50,742 nt of DNA, taken from Pluralibacter sp. (GTDB taxonomy: Bacteria > Pseudomonadota > Gammaproteobacteria > Enterobacterales > Enterobacteriaceae). A program made the translations under genes and the position numbers. The notes under the pieces were generated by a model. The model made no database searches. It was not told where the DNA came from and saw only the letters and a program-made list of their open reading frames with translations. Where the stretch lies: assembly GCF_019237635.1 (NCBI RefSeq), contig NZ_JAFAGS010000106.1:1-50742 (forward strand). Direction: 5' to 3'. Within the stretch, counting starts at the first letter, position 1, and each line of letters starts with the position of its first letter. This document shows, piece after piece, positions 1 through 9,660 of this stretch.

Positions 1-157
1 ATAGCACGCAACGTTAATTAAAAAGGGATCGCCGTTTCATTTTACCAAATTTGTTATTCCACTTTCTTGGGTTGATCCTGAAAGGTTCAGGCCTGATACT
101 TACACGCTCATTTATCAGGAACGTTTGTTATACCGCCGACGGGATCGGAATACTGTC

Positions 158-1714
158 ATGGAAATGTCTTACTCTCGTGCGCTGTGGCGCAATTTTCTCG
201 GCCAGTCACCGGACTGGTACAAACTGGCATTACTGCTCTTCTTAATCATCAATCCGGTCGTTTTCGCCTTCAGCCCCTTTACCGCTGGGTGGCTGCTGGT
301 GATTGAGTTCATTTTTACGTTAGCGATGGCGCTCAAGTGCTACCCGCTGCTTCCTGGCGGCCTGCTGGCTATCGAGGCGGTGCTTATCGGTATGACCAGC
401 GCCGGGCATGTGCGTGAAGAGATTGCCAATAACCTGGAAGTCCTGCTGCTGCTGATCTTCATGGTGGCCGGGATTTACTTTATGAAACAGCTCCTGCTGT
501 TCATCTTTACCCGCCTGCTGCTGACTATCCGCAGCAAGATGCTGCTGTCGATGTCGTTTTGCCTCGCTGCCGCCTTCTTATCCGCGTTCCTGGATGCCCT
601 GACGGTGGTCGCCGTCATCATCAGCGTCGCCGTCGGTTTTTACGGTATTTACCACCGTGCGGCCTCGGCGCGCCCTGACGATAGCGACCTGCAGGACGAC
701 AGCCATATCGATAAGCACTACCGCGAAGTGCTGGAGAAATTCCGCGCCTTTTTGCGCAGCCTGATGATGCATGCCGGGGTAGGCACCGCGCTGGGCGGCG
801 TGATGACGATGGTCGGCGAGCCGCAAAACCTGATCATCGCCAAAACGGCGGGATGGCATTTCGGCGAGTTTTTCCTGCGCATGATGCCCGTTACCCTGCC
901 GGTATTTGTCTGCGGCCTGCTGACCTGCCTGCTGGTCGAGAAGTTCAAAGTGTTCGGCTACGGGGAGCCGCTGCCGGAGAGTGTGCGCGCGGTACTAGAG
1001 GATTTTGACACCCGCAGCCGCCAGCAGCGCAGCCGTCAGGAGGTCCTGCGTCTGGCGGTGCAGGGCGTGATCGGCGTTTGGCTTATCGTCGCGCTGGCCC
1101 TCCATCTTGCCGAAGTGGGGCTTATCGGCCTGTCGGTGATTATCCTTGCCACATCGCTCACCGGCGTGACCGATGAGCACGCCATCGGTAAAGCCTTTAC
1201 CGAAGCGCTGCCCTTTACGGCTTTGCTGACCGTGTTCTTCGCCATCGTCGCGGTGATTATCGAGCAGCAGCTGTTTGCGCCGGTCATTGACTTTGTGCTG
1301 CAAGCCTCGCCGCATGCGCAGCTGTCGCTGTTTTACCTGTTCAACGGCCTGCTCTCGTCAATTTCCGATAACGTCTTCGTCGGAACGGTGTACATCAACG
1401 AGGCCAAAACGGCGCTGGAAAACGGCGCAATCTCCTTGTCGCAGTTTGAGATGCTGGCAGTGGCGATTAATACCGGGACAAACCTGCCATCGGTGGCGAC
1501 GCCGAACGGCCAGGCGGCGTTTCTGTTCTTACTCACCTCCGCGCTGGCGCCGCTTATCCGTCTGTCGTACGGGCGTATGGTCTGGATGGCGCTGCCGTAT
1601 ACGCTGGTGCTGACGCTGGTTGGGTTGCTGTGCGTCGAGTTTACGCTGATCCCCGCCACCGACTGGCTGACAGCCCATGGCGTGATCGTCAGTACCCCGC
1701 TGGCAGCCCATTAA
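158..1714 (+). CDS. nhaB: Na+/H+ antiporter NhaB
   Basis: Inner-membrane antiporter that expels sodium in exchange for protons. The 518-residue product closely follows E. coli NhaB (513 residues), with about twelve hydrophobic segments and the family stretches [32 protein letters not shown] and [19 protein letters not shown] start at ATG 158 because the protein then begins [16 protein letters not shown], aligning with E. coli [16 protein letters not shown]; an in-frame start at 125 would add eleven unrelated residues. The ribosome site is weak. In relatives the divergent neighbour is fadR, which would lie just outside the left edge, so bases 1-157 should be the shared promoter region; no specific site there could be assigned. 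Confidence 0.97.
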   Translation: MEMSYSRALWRNFLGQSPDWYKLALLLFLIINPVVFAFSPFTAGWLLVIEFIFTLAMALKCYPLLPGGLLAIEAVLIGMTSAGHVREEIANNLEVLLLLIFMVAGIYFMKQLLLFIFTRLLLTIRSKMLLSMSFCLAAAFLSAFLDALTVVAVIISVAVGFYGIYHRAASARPDDSDLQDDSHIDKHYREVLEKFRAFLRSLMMHAGVGTALGGVMTMVGEPQNLIIAKTAGWHFGEFFLRMMPVTLPVFVCGLLTCLLVEKFKVFGYGEPLPESVRAVLEDFDTRSRQQRSRQEVLRLAVQGVIGVWLIVALALHLAEVGLIGLSVIILATSLTGVTDEHAIGKAFTEALPFTALLTVFFAIVAVIIEQQLFAPVIDFVLQASPHAQLSLFYLFNGLLSSISDNVFVGTVYINEAKTALENGAISLSQFEMLAVAINTGTNLPSVATPNGQAAFLFLLTSALAPLIRLSYGRMVWMALPYTLVLTLVGLLCVEFTLIPATDWLTAHGVIVSTPLAAH

Positions 1715-1729
1715 ACGTTGCAAAATTGG

Positions 1730-1752
1730 CACCCGGTGGTTATCACCGGGTG
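1730..1752. other. Stem-loop between nhaB and dsbB
   Basis: Perfect 9-bp inverted repeat CACCCGGTG/CACCGGGTG with a five-base loop. No T-run follows on the plus strand, so it may only attenuate or protect the nhaB transcript end rather than act as an intrinsic terminator. Confidence 0.45.
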
Positions 1753-1849
1753 AAAATTATACGCAGGCATAATATTTTCACCCTGGGTAGTGGCGCTGCT
1801 ATGGTTTTCGTTTACACTGCCTTGTCTTAGCATGTTCCGGGAAATGATT

Positions 1850-2380
1850 ATGTTGCGATTCTTAAACCAGTGCTCCAGAGGTCGCGGAGCGTGGTTACTG
1901 ATGGCGTTTACCGCTCTTGCGCTGGAGGCGGTGGCACTCTGGTTCCAGCATGTCATGCTGCTGAAACCCTGTGTGTTATGCATCTATGAGCGCTGCGCGC
2001 TGTTTGGCGTGTTGGGCGCCGGACTGGTTGGGGCGATTGCGCCAAAATCTCCGCTGCGCTATGCCGCGATCCTTATCTGGATTTACAGCGCCTGGCGCGG
2101 GCTGCAGCTGGCATGGGAACACACTATGATCCAGCTCCACCCTTCCCCGTTTATGACCTGTGATTTCGCCGCGCGTTTCCCGAGCTGGCTGCCGCTCGAC
2201 AAATGGCTGCCGCAGGTGTTTTTAGCCAGCGGTGACTGTTCTGTGCGCCAGTGGGAATTCCTCACGCTGGAAATGCCGCAGTGGCTGGTGGGTATTTTTG
2301 CCGCTTATCTGATTGTCGCGGTGCTGGTATTGCTTGCTCAGCCGTTCAAGCCGAAAAAACGCGATCTCTTTGGGCGTTAA
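1850..2380 (+). CDS. dsbB: Disulfide bond formation protein DsbB
   Basis: Inner-membrane quinone reductase that re-oxidises periplasmic DsbA and passes electrons to ubiquinone or menaquinone. The 176-residue product has the length of E. coli DsbB and four membrane segments. Both redox pairs are present: Cys41-Val-Leu-Cys44 in the first periplasmic loop and Cys104/Cys130 in the second. The start at 1850 gives [15 protein letters not shown], matching E. coli; longer in-frame starts from 1790 are not supported. It follows nhaB in the same direction, as in relatives, 135 bases downstream, and ends at a strong terminator. The umuDC genes that follow dsbB in E. coli are absent. Confidence 0.97.
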   Translation: MLRFLNQCSRGRGAWLLMAFTALALEAVALWFQHVMLLKPCVLCIYERCALFGVLGAGLVGAIAPKSPLRYAAILIWIYSAWRGLQLAWEHTMIQLHPSPFMTCDFAARFPSWLPLDKWLPQVFLASGDCSVRQWEFLTLEMPQWLVGIFAAYLIVAVLVLLAQPFKPKKRDLFGR

Positions 2381-2391
2381 ATAAACGACAA

Positions 2392-2426
2392 AATAATAAA
2401 GGCTCCTGCGGGAGCCTTTATTATTT
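2392..2426. terminator. Bidirectional terminator, dsbB / ycgN
   Basis: A 15-bp perfect stem (AATAATAAAGGCTCC and its complement) around a TGCG loop, with A/T-rich flanks on both sides. It lies between the convergent dsbB and ycgN. Confidence 0.9.
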
Positions 2427-2452
2427 CATGCACCGGCAATTCAACGCGATGA

Positions 2453-2914
2453 TTAACGCGCCCAGTCCGGTTTATTTAAAATATGATCCTGCCAGTCTCT
2501 GACTTCGGACTCTTTTACCGCGATATGGCGCACTGAGATCCGTTCGCCGTGCATCGCCGCTTTTGACCCGGTAAGCAGCGGGTGCCAGGCGGGCAGCGGT
2601 TTCCCCTCCGCCAGCAGTCGATAGGCGCAGGTATGCGGCAGCCACTCGAAGGTAGGCAGGTTGTCGCGGGTAAGCTTGATGCAGTCCGGCTCGTACTCGA
2701 AGCGGCGTTCATAGTTGCGGCACTGGCAGGTTTTAATGTTCAGTTGGCGGCAGGCGACGTTGGTGAAATAGATTTCATCGGTATCGTCATCCATCAGCTT
2801 GTGCAGGCAGCACTGTCCGCAGCCATCGCACAACGACTCCCACTCGGCGTCAGTCATTTGCTCAAGCGTTTTACGCTGCCAGAAAGGTGTGTCGCTCATC
2901 AGGATATCCGCCAT
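2453..2914 (-). CDS. ycgN: YcgN, UPF0260 cysteine-cluster protein
   Basis: Conserved protein of unknown biochemical role, 153 residues, as in E. coli YcgN. It carries a cysteine cluster CDGCGQCC at residues 29-36 and further cysteines near 55, 63, 65 and 78, which suggests metal (Zn or Fe-S) binding. It is the last gene of a ycgL-ycgM-ycgN row reading leftward. A second in-frame ATG at 2899 (MSDTPFW) would give 148 residues; neither start has a strong ribosome site. Function is not established, and metal binding is inferred from the cysteine pattern. Confidence 0.93.
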   Translation of the reverse strand: MADILMSDTPFWQRKTLEQMTDAEWESLCDGCGQCCLHKLMDDDTDEIYFTNVACRQLNIKTCQCRNYERRFEYEPDCIKLTRDNLPTFEWLPHTCAYRLLAEGKPLPAWHPLLTGSKAAMHGERISVRHIAVKESEVRDWQDHILNKPDWAR

Positions 2915-2993
2915 TAAAAACCAGGGTGCACCTTATAACCAGTCTGGCCTGCGGATGCAAGTTTTGCCGCCTTTCTCAGGCGGCAATTCGTCG

Positions 2994-3653
2994 TTACAGC
3001 ACGCGGGTGGTCAGCGAGTGGCCGTTGAAGCTGACCTCCAGCTCATCGCCGCTGTGCAGCGGGCCGACGCCTTCCGGCGTCCCGGTCAGGATAACGTCAC
3101 CGCTCTTCAGGGTGAAGAAACGGCTCATATAGGCGATAAGGGGCACGATTTTGTGGATCATATCCGCCGTAGAGCCCTGCTGGCGCATATCGCCATTGAT
3201 TTTTAGCGATAGCGGGGTGTTCTGCGGATCGCCCTGAAACTCGGCGGCAGGAATAAAGCCGGAAATCGGACACGAGTAGTCAAAACCTTTCGCCTTTTCC
3301 CACGGCTGACCAGCCTTTTTCATCTTGCCCTGGATGTCACGCAGCGTGAGATCGAGCGCCACGCCGTAACCGGCAATCGCTTTGCGCACATGCTCTTCGG
3401 TCGCCTGACGTAACGTGCTGCCAATCAGTATCGCCAACTCCACCTCATGATGTACCGAGCCCAGCCCCTGCGGCAGCACCAGCGGCTGGCGAATATCGCA
3501 CAATGCCGTTTCAGGTTTGATAAACAACACCGGCTCATCCGGCACGGCGCTTCCCATCTCCTGAATGTGCTTAGCGTAGTTGCTGCCCACACAAACCACT
3601 TTGCTGACCGGGTAATCCAGCAGCGCTCCCTGCCAGTTATGATGCTGATACAT
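2994..3653 (-). CDS. ycgM: YcgM, fumarylacetoacetate-hydrolase-fold protein
   Basis: 219 residues, collinear with E. coli YcgM. It has the FAH-superfamily metal site: Glu70 and Glu72 in HHEVELAILIG, and Asp101 in ALDLTLRD. Family members bind Mg2+ or Mn2+ and act on keto-acids. YcgM-type proteins have been reported to act as oxaloacetate tautomerases; earlier annotation as an isomerase/decarboxylase rests only on similarity. It lies 19 bases downstream of ycgL and upstream of ycgN, likely co-transcribed. The ATG at 3653 gives MYQHHNWQGALL, identical to E. coli. Confidence 0.94.
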   Translation of the reverse strand: MYQHHNWQGALLDYPVSKVVCVGSNYAKHIQEMGSAVPDEPVLFIKPETALCDIRQPLVLPQGLGSVHHEVELAILIGSTLRQATEEHVRKAIAGYGVALDLTLRDIQGKMKKAGQPWEKAKGFDYSCPISGFIPAAEFQGDPQNTPLSLKINGDMRQQGSTADMIHKIVPLIAYMSRFFTLKSGDVILTGTPEGVGPLHSGDELEVSFNGHSLTTRVL

Positions 3654-3672
3654 AATGCCCCCTAATCGAACG

Positions 3673-3948
3673 TTATTTTTTCCCGTTCTCCGCCAGATAT
3701 TGCTTCAGCAGGTTTTCCGGCGGAGGCGGAAGCTGCAGATAGTAGCCCTGATCGGCCAGCGCCTGCTTCACTTTATCAAGACTGGCATTGACCAGCTTTT
3801 TGCGGCCATCAAGCGGCAGGATCATCGCCAGCTTCGGCTGACCGAACCCCTGCATTAATTCTTCAGGTACGCGCGAAAAATCGTCTTTTTTTTCGACATA
3901 CAGATAGGTCTGGTCGCGTTTGGTACTCCGGTAGATCACACAAAACAT
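3673..3948 (-). CDS. ycgL: YcgL family protein
   Basis: 91-residue soluble protein of the YcgL family (DUF709). The central segment [18 protein letters not shown] and the PLDGRKKL motif are near-identical to E. coli. The E. coli protein is sometimes annotated longer at both ends; here the frame starts at [13 protein letters not shown] and ends with AENGKK. First gene of the leftward ycgLMN row and divergent from minC, with about 125 bases between the start codons that must hold both promoters. Biochemical function unknown. Confidence 0.93.
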   Translation of the reverse strand: MFCVIYRSTKRDQTYLYVEKKDDFSRVPEELMQGFGQPKLAMILPLDGRKKLVNASLDKVKQALADQGYYLQLPPPPENLLKQYLAENGKK

Positions 3949-4073
3949 ACTTTTACTCTGAATTAGTCCGTGGTTACTTGCCTCTGTATATTTGTGACTA
4001 TAACATGCCTGATAGTCTTCGGAATATCACCGCATATCGGCGGGCGATAGAGAATAAATTGAGTAAGGCCAGG

Positions 4074-4772
4074 ATGTCATATACGCCAATCGAACTTAAA
4101 GGCAGTAGCTTTACCTTATCAGTGGTTCATTTGCATGAGGCAAAACCCGAGGTTATTCGTCAGGCGTTAGAAGACAAAATCGCCCAGGCACCGGCTTTCC
4201 TACGCCACGCCCCTGTGGTGGTGAATATCAGCAGTCTTGTCGATGCCGTGAGCTGGCAACCGTTACAGCAAGCTATTACCGCAACGGGCCTGCGCATTAT
4301 GGGCGTCAGCGGCTGTAAAAATCCGCAATTAAAAGCGGAAATAGACAGTGCGGGTATTCCCTTATTAACTGAAGGGAAAGAAAAAATTGCCCGTTCGGCT
4401 CCGCCAGCACCTCCGACTCCTGCCCCAATTGCTACCCCGGTCACAAAAACGCGATTGATTGATATGCCGGTTCGTTCCGGTCAGCGCATTTATGCACCAC
4501 ACTGTGATCTGATTGTGACAAGTCACGTCAGCGCCGGTGCAGAACTTATCGCTGACGGCAATATTCACGTTTACGGCATGATGCGGGGACGCGCGCTTGC
4601 TGGCGCCAGTGGCGACAGAGACGCACAAATATTTTGTACTCACCTTGCAGCGGAACTGGTGTCCATCGCAGGGGAATACTGGCTGAGCGATAAAATCCCG
4701 GCCGAATTTTATGGCAAAGCGACCCGTCTGCGTCTGGACGCCACCGCTTTGACAATTGAACCGTTAAACTAA
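4074..4772 (+). CDS. minC: Septum site-determining protein MinC
   Basis: Inhibitor of FtsZ ring assembly; with MinD it blocks division near the poles. 232 residues (E. coli 231): N-terminal FtsZ-antagonist domain (about 1-105), a Pro/Ala-rich linker (about 110-130), and a C-terminal beta-helix that dimerises and binds MinD, with [16 protein letters not shown] and RALAGASGD conserved. I start at ATG 4074 ([13 protein letters not shown]. coli [12 protein letters not shown]), preceded by AGG. The frame stays open upstream to 3978, but those 32 codons have no counterpart in known MinC. First gene of minCDE. Confidence 0.97.
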   Translation: MSYTPIELKGSSFTLSVVHLHEAKPEVIRQALEDKIAQAPAFLRHAPVVVNISSLVDAVSWQPLQQAITATGLRIMGVSGCKNPQLKAEIDSAGIPLLTEGKEKIARSAPPAPPTPAPIATPVTKTRLIDMPVRSGQRIYAPHCDLIVTSHVSAGAELIADGNIHVYGMMRGRALAGASGDRDAQIFCTHLAAELVSIAGEYWLSDKIPAEFYGKATRLRLDATALTIEPLN

Positions 4773-4795
4773 TCCCTTTTTAACAAGGAATTTCT

Positions 4796-5608
4796 ATGGC
4801 ACGCATTATTGTAGTTACTTCGGGTAAAGGGGGCGTTGGCAAGACCACCTCCAGCGCGGCCATCGCTACTGGTTTGGCCCAGAAGGGAAAGAAAACTGTC
4901 GTTATCGATTTTGATATTGGCCTGCGTAACCTTGACCTGATCATGGGTTGCGAGCGCCGTGTCGTGTATGACTTCGTTAACGTCATCCAGGGTGATGCCA
5001 CGCTTAATCAGGCACTGATTAAAGACAAACGTACTGAAAATCTCTTTATCCTCCCGGCATCGCAGACGCGCGACAAAGATGCGCTGACCCGTGAAGGTGT
5101 GGAGAAAGTGCTTGATGAACTCAAGAAAATGGATTTTGACTTCATCGTGTGCGACTCACCGGCCGGTATCGAAACCGGTGCGCTGATGGCGCTCTATTTC
5201 GCCGATGAAGCCATTATCACCACCAACCCGGAAGTCTCTTCCGTGCGCGACTCTGACCGTATCCTCGGCATTCTGGCATCGAAATCCCGCCGCGCCGAAA
5301 ACGGTGACGATGCGATTAGAGAACACTTGCTGCTGACCCGTTACAACCCGAGCCGGGTGAACAACGGCGATATGCTGAGCATGGAAGATGTGCTGGAAAT
5401 TCTGCGCATTAAACTGGTTGGCGTGATCCCGGAAGATCAATCTGTTCTGCGCGCCTCTAACCAGGGTGAACCCGTTATTCTGGATACCATATCTGACGCA
5501 GGCAAAGCCTATGCAGATACGGTTGAACGTCTGCTGGGAGAAGAACGTCCTTTCCGCTTCATCGAAGAAGAGAAGAAAGGTTTCCTCAAACGCCTGTTCG
5601 GAGGATAA
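4796..5608 (+). CDS. minD: Septum site-determining ATPase MinD
   Basis: Membrane-associated ATPase that recruits MinC and oscillates pole to pole with MinE. 270 residues, E. coli length. The deviant Walker A motif is GKGGVGKT at residues 10-17, with the signature Lys11 and Lys16. The C-terminal amphipathic membrane-targeting helix (KKGFLKRLFGG) is intact. It starts 23 bases after minC with AAGGA upstream of ATG, and minE follows after 3 bases, so minD and minE are translationally close. Confidence 0.98.
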   Translation: MARIIVVTSGKGGVGKTTSSAAIATGLAQKGKKTVVIDFDIGLRNLDLIMGCERRVVYDFVNVIQGDATLNQALIKDKRTENLFILPASQTRDKDALTREGVEKVLDELKKMDFDFIVCDSPAGIETGALMALYFADEAIITTNPEVSSVRDSDRILGILASKSRRAENGDDAIREHLLLTRYNPSRVNNGDMLSMEDVLEILRIKLVGVIPEDQSVLRASNQGEPVILDTISDAGKAYADTVERLLGEERPFRFIEEEKKGFLKRLFGG

Positions 5609-5611
5609 ATT

Positions 5612-5881
5612 ATGGCATTACTCGACTTTTTTCTCTCACGAAAAAAGAACACCGCCAACATCGCTAAAGAGCGTCTGCAAATTATCGTGGCTGAGCGTCG
5701 CCGCAGCGATGCGGAGCCGCACTATTTGCCGCAGCTTCGCAAGGACATTCTGGAGGTGATTTGTAAATACGTGCAGATCGACCCGGAAATGGTCACCGTG
5801 CAGTTGGAGCAAAAAGACGGCGACATCTCCATTCTGGAGCTCAACGTGACGCTTCCTGAAGCGGAAGAGTCGAGAACGTAA
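5612..5881 (+). CDS. minE: Cell division topological specificity factor MinE
   Basis: Stimulates MinD ATPase and displaces MinC, giving midcell placement of the Z ring. 89 residues (E. coli 88). The N-terminal membrane-binding and anti-MinCD helix ([16 protein letters not shown], then [12 protein letters not shown]) is identical to E. coli; only the last few residues differ (EAEESRT). It follows minD by three bases and ends before a hairpin facing the convergent rnd gene. Confidence 0.98.
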   Translation: MALLDFFLSRKKNTANIAKERLQIIVAERRRSDAEPHYLPQLRKDILEVICKYVQIDPEMVTVQLEQKDGDISILELNVTLPEAEESRT

Positions 5882-5900
5882 AACGTCTTTTCCTGTTGTC

Positions 5901-5928
5901 AGCCGGGCAGGCTTTACCCCGCCCGGCT
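5901..5928. terminator. Hairpin between minE and rnd
   Basis: G/C-rich inverted repeat AGCCGGGC ... GCCCGGCT with a 12-base loop. It lies between convergent minE and rnd; the T-run after it is poor (TCCTC), so termination is likely but not certain. Confidence 0.6.
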
Positions 5929-5931
5929 TCC

Positions 5932-7068
5932 TCACTCGCTCTGACGCGGGTACGCTTTCAGCAGCGTATTAAGCCTCCCGGCCATCATTTCACCTCGCCA
6001 TCCCGCCAGCATTTCCGGTACGCCGTTTGGCGCCTTAAGGCCCCAGTGCGCATTCAACAACTGGTTGATTTGACGACGCGAGGCCAACAGCTCCGCGCTG
6101 ACGCCCTTCTCTTTACTGACATCCTGCACCAGCGTTTTAATCTCTTTAAAAACTTTGCGGTATCCCGGCATATCCATCAGGTTCAGCAGAGGCGCTGGCA
6201 GCGCCTCTTCCGGTAGCGCCTGCGCGGTGCTGACCAGCCCCAGCAACGTCTTGCCGTGGAAACGAATTTCACTACCGGAAAGCCCGAGGCTGTCCAGCTC
6301 GCCCATACTGCCCGGCATATAACGTGCGACGCTCCACAGATGCTCTTCACGCACCACGAAGTTGACCGCCAAATCGCGCTCACGCGCTTTACGCAGTCGC
6401 CAGTCGGCAAGCAGTTGCAGACAGGCAAGCTGGCGCGTGCGCAGTTGCCAGGCGTTGGAGATATCGCGCCAGGCCTCGGACGGCGACACCACCTCGCGTC
6501 GGCGCTGCTGCATCAGACGGCACTCATCCAGCGCGGCAGGAAGCCAGCCGCTGCTCTGCGTTTCCGCCATCAGCTTCTGGGCGATAGGCAGCAGGTACCA
6601 GACATCGGCGGCGGCGTAATCGCACTGCCGCTCGGTGAGCGGACGCGCCAGCCAGTCGGTACGTGACTCGCTTTTATCCAGCGCAATCCCGGTGTACTCC
6701 TCCACCATCGAGGCAAATCCCCATGACATCGGGCGGCCGCAAAACGCGGCCAGGATTTGCGTATCAATCAGCGGTTCAGGCAGTACGCCGAAAGCATTAA
6801 GGAACACTTCCAGGTCTTCACTGCCCGCGTGCAGGTACTTGGTCACCGCGCTGTCCAGCAGCAGGTCGCGAAACGGCGTCCAGTCGGTAATACTCAGCGG
6901 GTCAATGAGCACAACGTTTTCGCCGTCATACATCTGAATCAGGCCAAGCTGCGGATAATAGGTACGGGTGCGAACAAATTCGGTATCCAGCGCAATGGCA
7001 GGCACGTTGCGCGCGGCGTCACAGGCGGCTTTTAACGCATCGTCCTGAGTTATCATTTGGTAGTTCAA
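5932..7068 (-). CDS. rnd: Ribonuclease D
   Basis: 3'-5' exoribonuclease acting in tRNA 3'-end maturation. 378 residues (E. coli 375). The DEDD exonuclease domain begins ALDTEF (Asp28, Glu30), with HAGSEDLEVF and the CDYAAADVWYLLP exonuclease III motif; an HRDC helical domain follows (about 210-290). I choose the unusual TTG at 7068 because it yields (M)NYQMITQDDALKAAC, matching E. coli Rnd, which also starts with UUG; an ATG four codons later (7056) is the alternative. Adjacent to minE here, whereas in K-12 the two loci are far apart. Confidence 0.96.
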   Translation of the reverse strand: MNYQMITQDDALKAACDAARNVPAIALDTEFVRTRTYYPQLGLIQMYDGENVVLIDPLSITDWTPFRDLLLDSAVTKYLHAGSEDLEVFLNAFGVLPEPLIDTQILAAFCGRPMSWGFASMVEEYTGIALDKSESRTDWLARPLTERQCDYAAADVWYLLPIAQKLMAETQSSGWLPAALDECRLMQQRRREVVSPSEAWRDISNAWQLRTRQLACLQLLADWRLRKARERDLAVNFVVREEHLWSVARYMPGSMGELDSLGLSGSEIRFHGKTLLGLVSTAQALPEEALPAPLLNLMDMPGYRKVFKEIKTLVQDVSKEKGVSAELLASRRQINQLLNAHWGLKAPNGVPEMLAGWRGEMMAGRLNTLLKAYPRQSE

Positions 7069-7094
7069 TCTGCTTTCTCTATGGTTTGCGCCCA

Positions 7095-7119
7095 TAAAAA
7101 ACGCCGGCTTAGCCGGCGT
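7095..7119 (-). terminator. fadD terminator
   Basis: 8-bp perfect stem ACGCCGGC/GCCGGCGT with a TTA loop; on the minus strand it is followed by TTTTTAT. It sits just beyond the fadD stop and upstream of rnd. Confidence 0.9.
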
Positions 7120-7141
7120 CTTCGGGCGACTTACACGTAGC

Positions 7142-8827
7142 TCAGGCTTTATTTTCCACTTTAGCACGCGCTTCGTCACGAAGTTCTCGTCGCAAAATTT
7201 TGCCGACGTTGGATTTCGGCAGTTCGCTGCGAAACTCGACCAGTTTCGGCACCTTATAGCCGGTCAACTGGCGGCGGCAGAAGGTGATCAGCGCCTCCTC
7301 GTTGAGGGACGCGTCCTTTTTCACCACAAAAATTTTAACCGCTTCACCGCTGCTGCCGGAAGGTACACCGACTGCCGCCACTTCCTGTACTCCAGGATGC
7401 TGCATGACCACATCTTCGATTTCATTCGGGTAGACGTTGAAGCCGGAGACCAGAATCATATCTTTCTTGCGATCGACAATGCGCAGGAACCCTTCTTCAT
7501 CGACAACGGCAATGTCGCCGGTATGCAGCCAGCCATCTTTGATTATTTCGGCGGTGGCGTCCGGCCGCTGCCAGTAGCCCAGCATCACCTGCGGTCCGCG
7601 TATGCACAGCTCCCCGGCTTCACCTGGCGCGACCTCGTTGTCGTCGTCGTCCACCAGCTTTGCATCGGTGGACGGCACCGGCAGGCCAATGCTGCCGCTG
7701 TGATTATCAATATCATGCGGATTGACGCTCACTAGCGGCGAGCACTCTGTCAGGCCGTAACCTTCCAGCAGATAGCGCCCGGTCAGCTTTACCCAACGCT
7801 CGGCCACCACATTCTGCACCGGCATTCCGCCGCCAGCGGACAGGCGCAGGGTGGAGAAATCCAGTTGCTGAAACTCTTTATTGTTTAACAGCGCGTTGAA
7901 CAGCGTGTTGACCCCGGTTATCGCGGTAAACGGATACTTCGCCATCTCCTTCACCAGCCCTGGAATATCGCGCGGGTTGGTAATAAGTAGGTTTTGCCCA
8001 CCCAGTTCGATAAACAGCAGGCAGTTCATGGTCAGGGCGAAAATGTGATAAAGCGGCAGCGCGGTGACCACCAGCTCTTTCCCCGGCCTGAACAGCGGGC
8101 CATAAGTGGCGTGCACCTGTTCGAGATTGGCGAGCATATTGCGGTGCGTCAGCATCGCGCCCTTCGCAACGCCGGTAGTGCCGCCGGTATACTGCAGGAA
8201 GGCCAGGTCTTCAGACACCACTTCCGGCTTGATGTACTGCATCCGGTATCCGTGATGCAGCGCGCTACGAAACGAGATAGCGTCCGGCAGATGGTACTTC
8301 GGCACCAGGCGTTTGATGTATTTGACGACAAAGTTAACCAGCGTCCCTTTGGCGGTAGAGAGCTGATCGCCCATCCGCGTCAGGATCACATGTTTCACCT
8401 GTGTTTTGTCGACGACCTTTTCCAGCGTGTGAGCGAAGTTGGAAACGATGACGATCGCCGCCGCGCCGCTGTCGTTAAGCTGATGTTCCAGCTCGCGGGG
8501 CGTGTACAGCGGGTTAACGTTCACCACGATCATCCCGGCACGCAGGATACCGAACAGCGCTACCGGGTATTGCAGCAGGTTAGGCATCATCAACGCCACG
8601 CGGTCGCCCTTATTCAGGCCGAGCCCCTGCTGGAGGTAAGCGGAAAACGCACGGCTGCGTTCCTCCAGCTTACGGAATGTCATCACTTCGCCCATATTCA
8701 CAAACGCGGGCTGATCGGCGTAGCGCGTCGCCGCTTGCTCGAACAGGTCTACCAGGGATTGATAACGGTCGGGATTGATCTCCGCAGGGACATCTGCGGG
8801 ATAGCGTTTAAGCCAAACCTTCTTCAA
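7142..8827 (-). CDS. fadD: Long-chain acyl-CoA synthetase FadD
   Basis: Peripheral membrane enzyme that activates imported fatty acids to acyl-CoA (ATP to AMP + PPi). 561 residues, exactly E. coli length. It has the AMP-binding P-loop [14 protein letters not shown], the YGLTE motif and the fatty-acyl-CoA-synthetase signature ([16 protein letters not shown] ... DRKKDMI). The start is the TTG at 8827, read (M)[11 protein letters not shown] as in E. coli, with AGGTGA seven bases upstream; an ATG in the same frame at 8860 would add eleven residues. Monocistronic: terminator at 7095, and a FadR-like operator upstream. Confidence 0.97.
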   Translation of the reverse strand: MKKVWLKRYPADVPAEINPDRYQSLVDLFEQAATRYADQPAFVNMGEVMTFRKLEERSRAFSAYLQQGLGLNKGDRVALMMPNLLQYPVALFGILRAGMIVVNVNPLYTPRELEHQLNDSGAAAIVIVSNFAHTLEKVVDKTQVKHVILTRMGDQLSTAKGTLVNFVVKYIKRLVPKYHLPDAISFRSALHHGYRMQYIKPEVVSEDLAFLQYTGGTTGVAKGAMLTHRNMLANLEQVHATYGPLFRPGKELVVTALPLYHIFALTMNCLLFIELGGQNLLITNPRDIPGLVKEMAKYPFTAITGVNTLFNALLNNKEFQQLDFSTLRLSAGGGMPVQNVVAERWVKLTGRYLLEGYGLTECSPLVSVNPHDIDNHSGSIGLPVPSTDAKLVDDDDNEVAPGEAGELCIRGPQVMLGYWQRPDATAEIIKDGWLHTGDIAVVDEEGFLRIVDRKKDMILVSGFNVYPNEIEDVVMQHPGVQEVAAVGVPSGSSGEAVKIFVVKKDASLNEEALITFCRRQLTGYKVPKLVEFRSELPKSNVGKILRRELRDEARAKVENKA

Positions 8828-8891
8828 TGCATCACCTCTGAAATGAGAATTCGTCGTCATCGCAACCCCTGTTAATAAACAAGCCGTTAAC

Positions 8892-8916
8892 ATTATATTA
8901 ACTCAGCGTACCAGTT
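8892..8916 (-). promoter_or_regulatory. fadD promoter with FadR-like operator
   Basis: On the minus strand AACTGGTACGCTGAGTT (8900-8916) matches 12 of the 16 defined positions of the FadR consensus AACTGGTCNGACCAGTT. It lies directly upstream of a perfect TATAAT (8892-8897), about 65 bases before the fadD start. FadR repression of fadD when acyl-CoA is low is established in E. coli; the site here is inferred by pattern. Confidence 0.65.
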
Positions 8917-8983
8917 TATTAATTAATCGAATTTCAGGTTGCGAAGCGCGTCACTATTTATTTTTCTTATGACGTTACTCATA

Positions 8984-9014
8984 AAGAAACAGCGGACGGG
9001 CCGCTGTTTCTTTT
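8984..9014 (-). terminator. Terminator downstream of the Slp-family lipoprotein gene
   Basis: 13-bp perfect stem AAAGAAACAGCGG/CCGCTGTTTCTTT with a four-base loop. It is T-rich on the exit side and placed after the yeaY stop. Confidence 0.9.
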
Positions 9015-9032
9015 CACTCTAAGAACAACAAC

Positions 9033-9620
9033 TTATTCGGTTACAATGGTCTGTACCGTGGCAGGTCCCGGGTTATACCATCCCCAGCCGCCGTAGCCAT
9101 AGCGGCGCGGGTACGGCCCCGGTCCCCAGTACCAGGGGTCGACAGGTTGCGGTGGCATGACCACTTGCTGCGTCACATTCCAGCGTTTGTAACCTGTCAC
9201 CTGCATCAGCATAAAGGTGTACGGCGATTCGCCAATTTTACCTTTTACCGTTCCGGTGATCGGTCCGACAACGGTCACCAGTTGATTGCGGTAATCGACC
9301 GGGTCAAGGAACCCGGCGATGTCAGCATAAATGCGTCCCCGGGAGGGAACGCCCAGTTCCGGGCGGGCGCCGTCATCTAACGGTACGGTGGCAATTTCCA
9401 GCCGCGTTTTGCCGTTTTCATTCAGCACATTCACGACCTTGCCGCCAAAGCGGGCTTCCTGGCCGACATACAGCTGTGGCGCCGCCATAACGCGCACCAG
9501 ATCCTGCTGCGGCGTCGGGCTCGTTCCTTTAATCGCATCCGGTACGGATACACAACCGCTTAACGCTGCGGCAATAACGCCAGCCAGCAGCCAGCGTCCC
9601 CACTGATTTTTACCCGCCAT
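9033..9620 (-). CDS. yeaY: Slp-family outer-membrane lipoprotein YeaY
   Basis: 195-residue lipoprotein related to E. coli YeaY and Slp. The signal peptide ends in lipobox LSGC with Cys23; Val at +2 predicts outer-membrane sorting. The core [20 protein letters not shown] and VTVVGPITG are strongly conserved, and the C-terminus is rich in Gly, Tyr, Trp and Pro ([16 protein letters not shown]). I start at ATG 9620, eight bases after an AGGAG; an in-frame start at 9650 would put ten extra residues before the signal. Downstream of tsaB, probably co-transcribed. Role unknown beyond envelope stress and stationary-phase association of the family. Confidence 0.94.
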   Translation of the reverse strand: MAGKNQWGRWLLAGVIAAALSGCVSVPDAIKGTSPTPQQDLVRVMAAPQLYVGQEARFGGKVVNVLNENGKTRLEIATVPLDDGARPELGVPSRGRIYADIAGFLDPVDYRNQLVTVVGPITGTVKGKIGESPYTFMLMQVTGYKRWNVTQQVVMPPQPVDPWYWGPGPYPRRYGYGGWGWYNPGPATVQTIVTE

Positions 9621-9660
9621 GATGCAGCTCCTAAAATGCTGAGTCCTCATCCACTAAGAT

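Noticed and set aside
3978-4073. In-frame N-terminal extension of MinC by 32 codons
   Set aside because: Known MinC proteins start at the ATG at 4074, which has its own AGG; the extension has no counterpart and would occupy the promoter gap with ycgL.
7994-8875. Plus-strand open frame of 293 codons
   Set aside because: Antisense to fadD, with His/Arg/Gln-rich composition.
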